64,000 nucleotides of DNA from Pandoraea apista (GCF_001465595.2 NZ_CP013481.2:310001-374000); one strand, 5' to 3'. Shown: positions 27,161 through 35,734, counted from the stretch's first letter. The notes: generated by a model from the sequence alone, not told the origin. Program-made: numbers and translations.

Positions 27161-28111
27161 ATGGACTTCGAATTTCCGTTGCGCGAATTGCCTGCCGTGA
27201 TGTGCGGGCCGCGCGTCGAACGCCGTCGCATCCTGTTAGGGGGGAGTGCGTTCTGGGGCACGATCGTCGAAGAAGGCAACGAGCGCGGATTGCTGCGGCT
27301 CGACGATGGCCGTACGGTCGACCCGCAGACGGTCGCGCATTTGCCGCCGGTCGATCCGTCGAAGATCGTCGCCGTGCATATCTCTTATCGCTCGCGTAGC
27401 ATGGAGACGCGCAACAAACCGAAACCGACGGATACGCCAACGTACTTCACCAAGCCTCCCACGTCGCTGAACGGTCATGGGGGACAGATTCTCAAGCCGG
27501 CGGACTGCCGCTATCTGAATTACGAGGGCGAGTATGCCGTGGTGATCGGGCGCACGTGCCGCAATGTGCTGCCGGACGAGGCGTGGGATTACATCGAAGG
27601 TTTCTGTCCGGCGCTGGACATGGGGCTGCAAGACTTTCGCGACACGGATCAGGGATCGATGCTGCGCGTAAAGGGAGCGGATACGCTGTTGCCCATCGGG
27701 CCCGGTATCGTGCGCGGCGTGAATCTGTTCGAGCAGACGTTGCGCACGTACCGCAACGGGCGCGTTGTGCAGGAAGCGCACATCGGTGACGAAACGATCT
27801 GGGGCCCTCATTACGTGATTGCGGATATTGCGCGTCACATTACGCTGGTGCCGGGCGACGTGATCCTGATGGGCACGCCATGCCATTCGCGCTCCGTGGA
27901 CGCCGGCGATCTGGTGGAGTGCGAGATCACCGGCCTTGGACGCCTTTCGGGCATGGTTGTGCGCGTTGACGCTCCGCGTGCTGCGGCGCTCGGGGTGGGG
28001 CATTCGCCGGGCGACAGTCCCGAAGTGCGCCGCGTGGCGCTGGGTTTTGACGAACGTGTCCCGGAGCGATTCAAGGAAAACTATCGCCTCGCGGCACATC
28101 GACAGGAGTGA
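27161..28111 (+). CDS. Fumarylacetoacetate hydrolase-family isomerase/decarboxylase (HpaG-like)
   Basis: FAH-fold protein of 316 residues with the metal-binding pattern NYEGEYAVVIGR and DTDQGS, and GDVILMGTPCHSRSVDAGD near the C-terminus. In the homoprotocatechuate pathway this family decarboxylates 5-oxopent-3-ene-1,2,5-tricarboxylate and isomerises the product. E. coli HpaG is a fused pair of about 430 residues; this protein has a single catalytic domain with an N-terminal extension of about 70 residues, so it may perform only one of the two reactions. ATG at 27161, 20 nt after the dioxygenase stop. Confidence 0.8.
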   Translation: MDFEFPLRELPAVMCGPRVERRRILLGGSAFWGTIVEEGNERGLLRLDDGRTVDPQTVAHLPPVDPSKIVAVHISYRSRSMETRNKPKPTDTPTYFTKPPTSLNGHGGQILKPADCRYLNYEGEYAVVIGRTCRNVLPDEAWDYIEGFCPALDMGLQDFRDTDQGSMLRVKGADTLLPIGPGIVRGVNLFEQTLRTYRNGRVVQEAHIGDETIWGPHYVIADIARHITLVPGDVILMGTPCHSRSVDAGDLVECEITGLGRLSGMVVRVDAPRAAALGVGHSPGDSPEVRRVALGFDERVPERFKENYRLAAHRQE

Positions 28112-28115
28112 AGGG

Positions 28116-29105
28116 ATGAAGGTAACGATCATTGGCGCGGGCGCCATCGGCGGCTTGCTCGGTTTGAAGCTCGCGGCAACGGGCGAGGCGCAGGTCAGTG
28201 CGCTGGCGCGTGGTGCAACGCTGGCGGCGCTGCGTGAGCGCGGCTGGCGGGTGAAGCAGGGCGAGACGTTGACGGCGGCGCCGGTCGCTGCGGCGCATCC
28301 GCTGGAGGACGCCGCGAAGCTCGGCGTTCAGGATCTGGTCGTGATCGCGGTAAAGGGGCCGGCGCTCACGCAGGTCGCAGCATCCGTCGCCCCATTGCTC
28401 GGGCCGCAGACGCTGGTGCTGCCCGCCATGAACGGCGTGCCCTGGTGGTTCTGCAAAGGCGTGGCGCCTTTTGGCGACGATTCGCTAACGAGCGTCGATC
28501 CGGAGGGCGCGATCGGCGCGGCGATCCCACTGACGAACGTCATCGGTTGTGTGGTGCATGCGAGCGCAGCGACGCCCGAGCCGGGGTTGGTCGATCACAA
28601 GATGGGGCGTGGTCTCATCATCGGCGAGCCGGGCGGCGGAACGAGTGCACGGGTGCAGCACCTTGCGGGATTGCTCGAGCGTGCGGGCTTCGAGGCGAAG
28701 GCATCGGATAACGTGCGTCTCGACATCTGGTACAAGCTATGGGGCAATCTGACGATGAATCCCGTGTCGGCCATTACCGGTGCGACGATCGACCGGTTGC
28801 TGGACGATCCGCTCGTGCGCGCGTTCTGCTCGGCAGCAATGCGCGAGGCGGCGGCGATCGGTGCGAAGATCGGCTGCGCCATCGAGCAGTCGCCGGAAGA
28901 CCGGCACGAGGTAACGGCGAAGCTGGGGGCGTTCAAGACGTCGATGCTGCAAGACGTGGAAGCGCAACGCCCCATCGAACTCGATGCGCTGGTAGGCGTC
29001 GTGAGAGAGATTGGCCAGCGTGTCGGTGTACCGACACCCAACATCGATGCGCTGCTCGGCCTGACGCGACTCTTCGGGCGGGTGCACGGGTTATATCCGC
29101 AATAA
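28116..29105 (+). CDS. Ketopantoate reductase (PanE/ApbA) family protein in the catabolic operon
   Basis: NAD(P)H-dependent 2-oxoacid reductase fold, 329 residues. The N-terminal Rossmann motif IGAGAIGG is at residues 6-13, and the family catalytic segment DIWYKLWGNLTMNPVSAITG is in the middle with Lys and Asn in the right places. The start is supported by AGGAG; the preceding gene ends 4 nt upstream. Genuine PanE makes pantoate for coenzyme A, but last place in a meta-cleavage operon suggests a catabolic 2-oxoacid or lactone reductase. No such step exists in the standard Hpa pathway. Function is therefore unresolved. Confidence 0.8.
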   Translation: MKVTIIGAGAIGGLLGLKLAATGEAQVSALARGATLAALRERGWRVKQGETLTAAPVAAAHPLEDAAKLGVQDLVVIAVKGPALTQVAASVAPLLGPQTLVLPAMNGVPWWFCKGVAPFGDDSLTSVDPEGAIGAAIPLTNVIGCVVHASAATPEPGLVDHKMGRGLIIGEPGGGTSARVQHLAGLLERAGFEAKASDNVRLDIWYKLWGNLTMNPVSAITGATIDRLLDDPLVRAFCSAAMREAAAIGAKIGCAIEQSPEDRHEVTAKLGAFKTSMLQDVEAQRPIELDALVGVVREIGQRVGVPTPNIDALLGLTRLFGRVHGLYPQ

Positions 29106-29139
29106 GCCGTCCGTCTGACGAACGTAAATTACGGGCAGC

Positions 29140-29164
29140 AGGGGCACCTCGGGTGCCCCTTTTC
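29140..29164 (+). terminator. Terminator of the catabolic operon
   Basis: Nine-base-pair stem aggggcacc / ggtgcccct (29140-29148, 29152-29160) with a 3-nt loop and TTTT. It is 34 nt after the last catabolic gene. Confidence 0.85.
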
Positions 29165-29213
29165 AATGATCGCGCCGGTACCGCGCTATCACCCTGTCTT
29201 CAGCGGCGTTGCA

Positions 29214-30500
29214 TTACCGCACGCCGGTGTGCCGGTACACCTGACTCAGCGCCGCGAGACCCACGGCGGCCGCAGCCATCATGTAGAAACTCGGCGCCAG
29301 TTTGCTGCCCGTGGCGTTGATCAGCCACGTCAGGATGAACGGCGCGAAGCCGCCGAAGAACGTGACCGACAGGTTGTACGAGAGCGACAGGCCCGTTGTG
29401 CGTGTCTTCACCGGGAAGATCTCCGAGGCAAGTGCGGGCAGCGGTGCGAAGTACACTGTCATCAGCACCCCGAGCAGCGTTTGCAACGCGAGCATCATGC
29501 CGAAACTCGGGTAAGTGGAGAGCAGCCAGAACATCGGCCAGATCAGTACCAGCAGCGCTGCCGCCGCGATCATCATCGGCTTTGCGCGACCCACGCGATC
29601 CGACCAGGCACCCACGACCGGCGACAGGAACATCTGCACGATCCCGGTGGCGACCGTTGCCGCAAACGCTACCGATGCCGGCAGCCCGAGTTGCTTGATC
29701 GCATACGTCGGCATGTACAGCACGAGATAGGTCGAGACCGTGGCAACGACCACCGCGCCCACGGCCAGCAGCAGTCGTACTTTCTGATGCTCGAACGTGT
29801 CGCGCAGTGGCGTTTGGGTCGGCTCGGCTTCGAGGAACTCGGGCGTCTCGCTGACATGACGACGGATGTAATACGCCACCGGCCCGATCAGCAAACCGAA
29901 CAGGAACGGCACGCGCCAGCCCCAGCTTTGCATCTGTTCGGGCGAGAGCGTGCTCGTGAGGACCGCGCCGAAGCCGGCAGCGAGCAACGTCGTGAGCCCC
30001 TGACTCGCCACCTGAAAGCTCGCGAAAAAGCCGCGCCGCTGCGGCGCGTGCTCGGCGAGAAAGGCCGTTGCGCTGCCGAATTCACCGCCTGCCGAGAAGC
30101 CCTGAATCATGCGCGCGAGCACGATGCCCATTGGTGCGAGCACGCCAATCGTCTCGTAAGTCGGCATGAAGGCAATGATCGCGGTGCCCGCCATCATCAA
30201 CAGAATGGTCAGTGTCAGCGCTTCGCGACGCCCCCGGCGATCGGCGTACACACCGATCACGATGGCGCCCAGCGGACGCATGAAAAACGACACGCCGAAC
30301 GTGCCGAGCGTGAGCAGCAGCGAGGTCGTGTCATCGTGCGCAGGAAAGAAGAGTTTTGCGATGGTGACGGCGAAAAAGCCGTACACGACAAGATCGAACC
30401 ATTCAAGCGCGTTACCGATGGACGCGGATACCACCGCGCGCCAGGTGTGTGAGGAAGTGTCGCGGCCGATGCGGGCACCGGCGGCAGTGGCAGTGGTCAT
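29214..30500 (-). CDS. MFS transporter, metabolite:H+ symporter type
   Basis: Twelve-helix inner-membrane proton symporter of the MHS group (ShiA/CitA/ProP relatives), 428 residues. Diagnostic segments are GNALEWFDLVVYGFFA in helix 1, the loop motif YADRRGRREAL between helices 2 and 3, and GFSAGGEFGSATAFL near residue 140. GGAG precedes the ATG. It lies just downstream of an aromatic aminotransferase on the same strand and faces the meta-cleavage operon, so import of the aromatic substrate or a related carboxylate is likely, though the substrate cannot be read from sequence. Confidence 0.88.
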   Translation of the reverse strand: MTTATAAGARIGRDTSSHTWRAVVSASIGNALEWFDLVVYGFFAVTIAKLFFPAHDDTTSLLLTLGTFGVSFFMRPLGAIVIGVYADRRGRREALTLTILLMMAGTAIIAFMPTYETIGVLAPMGIVLARMIQGFSAGGEFGSATAFLAEHAPQRRGFFASFQVASQGLTTLLAAGFGAVLTSTLSPEQMQSWGWRVPFLFGLLIGPVAYYIRRHVSETPEFLEAEPTQTPLRDTFEHQKVRLLLAVGAVVVATVSTYLVLYMPTYAIKQLGLPASVAFAATVATGIVQMFLSPVVGAWSDRVGRAKPMMIAAAALLVLIWPMFWLLSTYPSFGMMLALQTLLGVLMTVYFAPLPALASEIFPVKTRTTGLSLSYNLSVTFFGGFAPFILTWLINATGSKLAPSFYMMAAAAVGLAALSQVYRHTGVR

Positions 30501-30584
30501 GTTGTCTCCAGTCGTTGTTATGTGTCGAGCATGCGTTCGTCGGAGGCATGCACCCCGTGTCCGTATTGACTTCCCGCCGCGGTG

Positions 30585-31784
30585 TCAGCCCTGCGCCAGC
30601 ACCTGCGCGATGGCGTGCGCCACGGTGTCGACGTTGCGCGTGTTCAGGCCGGCCACGCACATGCGCCCGGAGCGCAGCAAATAGACGCCATGCGTCTCGC
30701 GCAGCGCATCGGCCTGTGCCGCTGAGAGCCCCGTGTACGTGAACATGCCGCGCTGCGCGAGGTAACGGGAGAGTTTCTCTGCGCTGACGTGCGCCGCCAG
30801 CCGCGCATGAATCTGCGCGCGCATCGTGGCGATGCGCGTGCGCATGCCGTCAAGTTCGTCTTCCCACGCGCGCCGCAAGGCGGGGGTCGTCAATACTTGC
30901 GCAACGAGCCGCGCACCGTGCGTCGGCGGATTGCTGTAGTTCGCCCGTACCGTGCCGGTCAGCTGCCCGAAGACGCGAGACGCTTCGTCTGCCGAGGCAC
31001 ACACAACCGAGAGCGCACCGCATCGCTCGCCATACAGCGAGAAGTTCTTCGAGAACGAATTGGCCACGACGGTCGGCACGCCCGCATCGGTCAGGGCGCG
31101 CACTGCGAAGGCGTCGGCGTCGAGACCGTCGCCGAAACCCTGATAGGCCATGTCGACGAACGCGATGAGGCCGCGCTCGTGCAGCACTGGTATGAGCGTT
31201 TGCCATTGCGCCGGGGTCAGATCCACACCGGTCGGGTTGTGACAGCAGGCGTGCAACAACACGATGCTGCGCGGTGGCAGCGACGAGAGTGTCTCGAGCA
31301 TGGCGTCGAAGCGCAGTCCGCCGGTGGCGTCGTCGTAATACGGATACGACTGCACGGGAAAGCCCGCGCTCTCGAACACCACGCGATGGTTGTCCCAGCT
31401 CGGATCGCTGATCCAGACGGTGCTCTCCGGGAAATAGCGCTTGAGGAAGTCAGCCCCCACGCGCAGTGCACCGCCGCCGCCCAGTGTTTGCAAGGTGGCG
31501 ATGCGTTGTTCGCGCCGCGCGGCATTGGCTTCGCCGAACACGAGTGCCTGCACGGCATCGCGATAGGTCTGCGTGCCGGCCATCGGCAGGTAGGGGCGGG
31601 GGCCGATGTCGGTAAGTACGGCCGATTCGGCGTCGCGCACCGCCTGCATTACGGGCAGACGCCCGTCGTCGTCGAAGTAGATACCGATCGACAGATTGAC
31701 CTTGCGCTGACGGGGATCGCGTCCGAAGGCTTCGTTCAGACCGAGGATGGGGTCGCCGGGATAGGCGTCGACGTGGGAAAACAT
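30585..31784 (-). CDS. tyrB: Aromatic amino acid aminotransferase (TyrB-like)
   Basis: PLP-dependent class I aminotransferase, 399 residues, of the aspartate/tyrosine group. Features include the N-terminal DPILGLNEAFGRD, the pyridoxal-binding lysine in NSFSKNFSLYGERCG, the tight CCHNPTGVDLT turn and the C-terminal RMCVAGLNTRNV with the substrate-carboxylate Arg. AAGGAG lies 10 nt upstream of the ATG. It would convert tyrosine or phenylalanine to the aryl pyruvate, upstream of arylacetate. It is divergent from the LysR gene and shares with it the intergenic operator. TyrB and AspC are hard to separate by eye; context favours aromatic substrates. Confidence 0.85.
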   Translation of the reverse strand: MFSHVDAYPGDPILGLNEAFGRDPRQRKVNLSIGIYFDDDGRLPVMQAVRDAESAVLTDIGPRPYLPMAGTQTYRDAVQALVFGEANAARREQRIATLQTLGGGGALRVGADFLKRYFPESTVWISDPSWDNHRVVFESAGFPVQSYPYYDDATGGLRFDAMLETLSSLPPRSIVLLHACCHNPTGVDLTPAQWQTLIPVLHERGLIAFVDMAYQGFGDGLDADAFAVRALTDAGVPTVVANSFSKNFSLYGERCGALSVVCASADEASRVFGQLTGTVRANYSNPPTHGARLVAQVLTTPALRRAWEDELDGMRTRIATMRAQIHARLAAHVSAEKLSRYLAQRGMFTYTGLSAAQADALRETHGVYLLRSGRMCVAGLNTRNVDTVAHAIAQVLAQG

Positions 31785-31833
31785 GAGGGGGCTCGCTCCT
31801 TGCCGATTCGAAGGGGATCGGCGGTGAATTTTG

Positions 31834-31883
31834 AAAATCGATTGTGGGCGACGCCCCTTTACGGAACAATCAATCGATTTTGG
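31834..31883. promoter_or_regulatory. Divergent operator region between aminotransferase and LysR genes
   Basis: An 11-bp inverted pair, aaaatcgattg (31834-31844) and caatcgatttt (31871-31881). The right half lies inside the 20-mer gaacaatcaatcgattttgg (31864-31883), which is the exact complement of 22916-22935 upstream of the hpa-like operon. The likely ligand is the LysR protein encoded from 31919. Confidence 0.7.
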
Positions 31884-31918
31884 TCCATTCGTAAGCGAAA
31901 CTTGATAATCGAAGCGCC

Positions 31919-32851
31919 ATGCCCCTGACCCGTGTCACGCTCCGCCAGTTCGAAGCCCTGGTGGCTATTGCCGAATTGCATAGCTTCGCCGAGGCCGGCA
32001 ACCGGCTGGGGCTCACGTCGTCTGCCGTGAGCCAACTGGTGGCCGAACTCGAATCGGTACTGGGGTTTCGCATCTTCGACCGCACGACCCGCCGGGTGGC
32101 GTTGTCCAGTGCGGGACGTGATTTCCTCGCCTCGGCCGAATCGGTGCTGCGTCACGTGCAGGCCGCCGAGAAGACCGCCGACGATCTGCGCAATCGCGCC
32201 GCCGGTATCGTGCGCGTGGGCGCGCCGCTGGTCCTCGCGAGCATGGCGCTGCCCGCGGCGATTCGCGCTTACGCCGCCACCCGCCCCAAGGTCGTGGTGC
32301 GCGTGGTCGACACGCCCGTCGACGCGCTCATCGATCATGTCGCCAATGGCGACCTCGATCTGGCCATCGGCCCCAACCGCGCCACCGGGGCACACGTGGC
32401 GGGCGAGCCGGCGTTCGACAGCCCGTGGGTGTTGTGGTGCACGCCGGAACATCCGCTCGCGCAACATCGCCGCGTGCGCTGGTCGGATTTGCGCGATACG
32501 CCGCTCGTTGCCGCAGGCCGCGATCACGAACGTAGCGTCGCGCAGATGCGGTTATCCGCGCCGGACGATGCGCGCATTACGCCCATCGACGTGGTCGATA
32601 ACGTGACGACCGCACTCGGGGTCGCGGCGCAAGGACTGGCGGCGACACTCACGCCCGGTTACGTCGCGGCGCTCGCGCATCCGTTCGGTCTGGTGATGCG
32701 GCGTGTCGTGTCGCCCGAGACGATTCGTCAGGTGTGTGTCTATCGTCCGCTGTCTCGTGCGGCGTCACCTGCGGCGGAGGGCTTCGCGCAGTTCTTGCTG
32801 GAATGGCTGCCAGCGTGGAACGAACGAATCATGGCAACGCCTCAGGCGTGA
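31919..32851 (+). CDS. LysR-family transcriptional regulator
   Basis: DNA-binding activator or repressor of 310 residues. The N-terminal winged helix-turn-helix covers about residues 5-65 (TLRQFEALVAIAELHSFAEA, then SSAVSQLVAELESVLGFRIF), followed by the two-lobed effector domain from about residue 90. The gene is divergent from the aromatic aminotransferase, and its upstream region contains the 20-bp sequence also found before the meta-cleavage operon. It is therefore the best candidate regulator of both. The inducer is unknown; an arylacetate or ring-cleavage intermediate is plausible. Confidence 0.9.
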   Translation: MPLTRVTLRQFEALVAIAELHSFAEAGNRLGLTSSAVSQLVAELESVLGFRIFDRTTRRVALSSAGRDFLASAESVLRHVQAAEKTADDLRNRAAGIVRVGAPLVLASMALPAAIRAYAATRPKVVVRVVDTPVDALIDHVANGDLDLAIGPNRATGAHVAGEPAFDSPWVLWCTPEHPLAQHRRVRWSDLRDTPLVAAGRDHERSVAQMRLSAPDDARITPIDVVDNVTTALGVAAQGLAATLTPGYVAALAHPFGLVMRRVVSPETIRQVCVYRPLSRAASPAAEGFAQFLLEWLPAWNERIMATPQA

Positions 32852-32864
32852 GCTGCGCGCGCCG

Positions 32865-33341
32865 TCAGCGGCGTTTAGCATCGGACGAAGGCGGCGGCAA
32901 CGCCGCAAGATCTTCGCTCAGCTGCGCACGCAACGTCGAGATGGCGGCTGTCGTGTCGGCCGGTTTCAACTCCTCACGCGCGATGGCTTCGCGAAGATGG
33001 TGACGCAGTATCGGGTCACGCGTTTGCGAGAGCGTTTCGCGATAGAACGGCAAGACGTTCTCGGGGTGACCGCCAACGCGATAGAGGTGCGCGATCTCTT
33101 CAATCGTGCGAACGGCGGCAAAGGCGGGACCGCCGGAGGCGGCGGGGCCACGTGGGCCCGGCCCGCCGAAGTGCGGGCCGATGCCCGGCGGCGGCGGCAT
33201 TTCGCGGACTTCGCCGGCGGGTTGCGCGCTCTGCACGCGCGCGGCGGGAGGGAGTGCGTCGGCGGTGGCAACGCCGGTGGCCGTCATGGCCAGCAGGAAC
33301 GCAAGTGCGCCGGCCGTGTGGCGCATGCTGATCTTCATCAT
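32865..33341 (-). CDS. Putative secreted protein, Pro/Gly-rich, unknown function
   Basis: A 158-residue protein starting MMKISMRH with a hydrophobic signal segment (TAGALAFLLAMTATGVATADA), so it is probably periplasmic. A Pro/Gly-rich stretch follows (PPPPGIGPHFGGPGPRGP, about residues 50-67), then a helical C-terminal domain with LPFYRETLSQTRDPILRHHL. GGAG lies 6-7 nt before the start. I do not recognise the family. It is convergent with the LysR gene with only 13 nt between stops. The charged helical domain might be a heavy-metal-resistor-like or chaperone-like fold, which is a guess. Confidence 0.6.
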   Translation of the reverse strand: MMKISMRHTAGALAFLLAMTATGVATADALPPAARVQSAQPAGEVREMPPPPGIGPHFGGPGPRGPAASGGPAFAAVRTIEEIAHLYRVGGHPENVLPFYRETLSQTRDPILRHHLREAIAREELKPADTTAAISTLRAQLSEDLAALPPPSSDAKRR

Positions 33342-33533
33342 ATGGACTCCGTATTAAATGCGCTCGCAGGAGTATCGAACGCTCTGGGGCAAGCGTAACG
33401 CGCATCCGATGCTCGGCCGGGGGGCGGTAACGACATGTAAGGCGAGTCGTGCGGCGTTACACTGGTGCGCTCGCCGCACCAACTTTGCGCGGGCTTTGCT
33501 GTCGACTCCCGCCCAGCGTTCGAGGAGACCCTT

Positions 33534-33953
33534 ATGGCATCCGGTACGACAACCGAATTCGTTCACCCCGCCTCCGTTACGTCGTGGCGAAGCCCGGTGG
33601 ATTTCTACGCCACCCTCACGCGCGTGATCGATGCGCTGAAGCAGCATGGCATGACGATTTTCGCCGACATCGATCAGAGCGCGGCGGCTGCGGCTGCCGG
33701 ACTGGAATTGCGCCCGACACGTCTGCTGCTTTTCGGTAACCCGAAGGGTGGCACACCGGTCATGGTGCTCAATCCGCATGCCGGACTGGAGTTGCCGCTC
33801 AGGGTGATGGTGTGGGCAGCCTCTGCCGACGACGTTCGTGTGGACTTTCTGAATCCCGGCCCGTCGTTAAGCGCGCTGTACGGCATTGGCTCGGCGCAGG
33901 CGTCGGGGTTCGGTGGCGTGGCGAAGCTGCTCGACGCGGCCCTCGCAGGGTGA
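33534..33953 (+). CDS. DUF302-family protein
   Basis: Small cytoplasmic protein of 139 residues resembling the DUF302 family: ALKQHGMTIFADIDQSAAA, RPTRLLLFGNPKGGTPVM and LPLRVMVWAASADDV occur in that order. Function of the family is unestablished; the fold is reported as a compact alpha/beta domain. ATG at 33534 has a GAGGAG site 10 nt upstream. It stands alone between the secreted protein and a dienelactone hydrolase gene, with no sign of an operon. Confidence 0.8.
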   Translation: MASGTTTEFVHPASVTSWRSPVDFYATLTRVIDALKQHGMTIFADIDQSAAAAAAGLELRPTRLLLFGNPKGGTPVMVLNPHAGLELPLRVMVWAASADDVRVDFLNPGPSLSALYGIGSAQASGFGGVAKLLDAALAG

Positions 33954-34241
33954 CGGGACGTTTCGATTTTCGGTTCCGGGTTCGGCCGCCGAAACGATGT
34001 GCAGTGCGATGCGAGCGACGTGACGCCCGGCGACGGCGCGAGGCGACGTCGCGCACTTGCCCGATCGGCGCTCAGCCTTGTCAGGTGGGCTTCGCCGCGC
34101 ACTGTGCGTCGGCGTAAAAGTGCCTATACTGATCCGGCCTGACTGCGCACGGACGCCCCTGCCTGTCGCGCCCCTCTCCCGCGGGCGCTCAGTCATTGCC
34201 GTGCGCAGGCATTTCCCCCCTTCTTTGATGGAGCAATTTCC

Positions 34242-34952
34242 GTGTCGAACAGTCAATGGATCCGTGTCGAAACCGTGGATGGCGCCTTCGATGCCTATCT
34301 GGCATTGCCGCCGTCGGGTAAAACCGCAAACGCGCCAGGCATCGTTCTGGTGCAGGAAATCTTCGGCGTGAACGAACACATTCGTGGCGTGGCCGATCAA
34401 TACGCGATGGACGGCTACGTGGTGCTCGCGCCGGACATCTTCTGGCGTGCTGCCCCGCGCATTGAGCTGGGCTATGCCGGCGACGACATGACCCGCGCCT
34501 TGGCGTTGCGCAAGTCGGTCGATGTCGAGAAAGCGGTGAAGGATATCGAGGCGACGGTCAAGGCGCTGCGCGCGAGGATCGATGGCGGCGCCAAGGTCGC
34601 AGCCGTCGGCTATTGCTTCGGCGGTCTGCTGTCGTATCTGAGCGCAGCGCGCGGGCTGGTCGACGCCGCCGTGCCGTACTACGGCGGCGGTATTCACAAC
34701 TATCTGGCCGAAGCCGCCAACCTGAACGTGCCGGTGCAGTTCCACTACGGTGCCCTCGACAGCCACATCACACCGGATATCGTGACGTCGGTGAGCGACA
34801 CCGTGAAGTCGCGTCCGAACACCGAAGTGTTCGTGTACCCGGGCGCCGATCACGGCTTCAACTGCTGGGCGCGCGGCTCGTATCATCAGCCGTCGGCGGC
34901 GCTGGCGCATGGCCGTGCGCTGGAATTCCTCGCGAAGTCGCTGACGACGTAA
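34242..34952 (+). CDS. Dienelactone hydrolase family protein
   Basis: Alpha/beta hydrolase of 236 residues. The nucleophile is Cys in AVGYCFGG (about residue 124), the acid is Asp in YGALDSHIT and the base is His in YPGADHGFNCW, which is the Cys-Asp-His triad of dienelactone hydrolases. The N-terminal GIVLVQEIFGVNEHI segment is also family-typical. The start is GTG at 34242 after ATGGAG. True carboxymethylenebutenolidase activity belongs to chlorocatechol ortho-cleavage; no such genes are near, so a broader esterase or lactonase role is equally possible. Confidence 0.87.
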   Translation: MSNSQWIRVETVDGAFDAYLALPPSGKTANAPGIVLVQEIFGVNEHIRGVADQYAMDGYVVLAPDIFWRAAPRIELGYAGDDMTRALALRKSVDVEKAVKDIEATVKALRARIDGGAKVAAVGYCFGGLLSYLSAARGLVDAAVPYYGGGIHNYLAEAANLNVPVQFHYGALDSHITPDIVTSVSDTVKSRPNTEVFVYPGADHGFNCWARGSYHQPSAALAHGRALEFLAKSLTT

Positions 34953-35004
34953 GTTCTGATGCGGCGCGAGGGACATCGCGACGTTCCCAACCCGTAGACG
35001 GCAA

Positions 35005-35026
35005 GAAGCCCGCTTTGGCGGGCTTC
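35005..35026 (+). terminator. Hairpin after the dienelactone hydrolase gene
   Basis: Nine-base-pair stem gaagcccgc / gcgggcttc with loop tttg. The following gtcgttt is only weakly T-rich, so termination strength is uncertain. Confidence 0.6.
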
Positions 35027-35091
35027 GTCGTTTCTGGCGTCTGGTGCATGACGCTGTCCGGCGGACCTCCTGACTACTGGGGGAGTCCGCT

Positions 35092-35119
35092 AAAAAAGCC
35101 CGTCGCCGGAGCGACGGGC
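35092..35119 (-). terminator. Minus-strand terminator downstream of the DUF4148 gene
   Basis: On the minus strand a 9-bp stem (gcccgtcgc / gcgacgggc, 4-nt loop) is followed by six T (35097-35092). It lies about 160 nt beyond the DUF4148 stop. Confidence 0.7.
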
Positions 35120-35276
35120 AAAGTCCTGTGCGTTGAACCACCACGCACAGCGACAGGAGTCTTGGGTCGGGGAGGACCGGAGATCACACTGGACGCCGGC
35201 GGATGCCGACGCGTCGTTATGCGCAGAACGACGCGCCGCGGCCTCTGGTGAGAGGCTCGCGGCGCGGCGAGTTACA

Positions 35277-35585
35277 TTACGAACCGAAGTAGGTCGTGCC
35301 GGCGCGTTGCAAGCCACCGACCGAACCCATCGTGACCGGGGCGCCGGCCGATACCGGCTGTGCGCTCGGGGCGGCCTTCGGGTACACGGCGTCGTGTTGC
35401 ACCACGAGGCCTGCTTGTTGGGCCTGGATGAGTTCCTCGCGGACCTGAGCGCGGCTCAGCGCGCTGGTTTGCGGCACCCACGAGAATTCCGAGGGGCCGT
35501 CGAAGGCATCGCTGGCGAAAGCCGAACCGGCCGAGAGGGCCAGCATTGCGGAAACCAGAGCCGAGGTGATAAGGGTGCGTTGCAT
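35277..35585 (-). CDS. DUF4148 domain secreted protein
   Basis: A 102-residue exported protein of a family frequent in Burkholderiales. It has a signal peptide (LITSALVSAMLALSAGSAFA, cleavage about residue 24), then the family core SRAQVREELIQAQQAGLV and a short low-complexity tail ending TTYFGS. The AGGAG site is about 10 nt upstream of the start. The function is unknown; such proteins are often multi-copy and stress- or phase-regulated. It is divergent from the membrane protein gene at 35735. Confidence 0.85.
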   Translation of the reverse strand: MQRTLITSALVSAMLALSAGSAFASDAFDGPSEFSWVPQTSALSRAQVREELIQAQQAGLVVQHDAVYPKAAPSAQPVSAGAPVTMGSVGGLQRAGTTYFGS

Positions 35586-35734
35586 GATGTTTTCTCCTGT
35601 CTTTTGAAAGGGGCGATGTGATATTCATCGTCGACAGTTGAAGTCTATTAATGCAGACGCCGGTGATAAAGACGACTTCGGACAAGCAACTCTTGTTCAA
35701 ATAGAAATAATCGACAGCAACCGAGGAGACACCG

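Noticed and set aside
34242..34952. Dienelactone hydrolase as part of the ring-cleavage pathway
   Set aside because: It is more than 5 kb from the operon, lacks the shared operator, and lactone hydrolysis is not part of meta cleavage.
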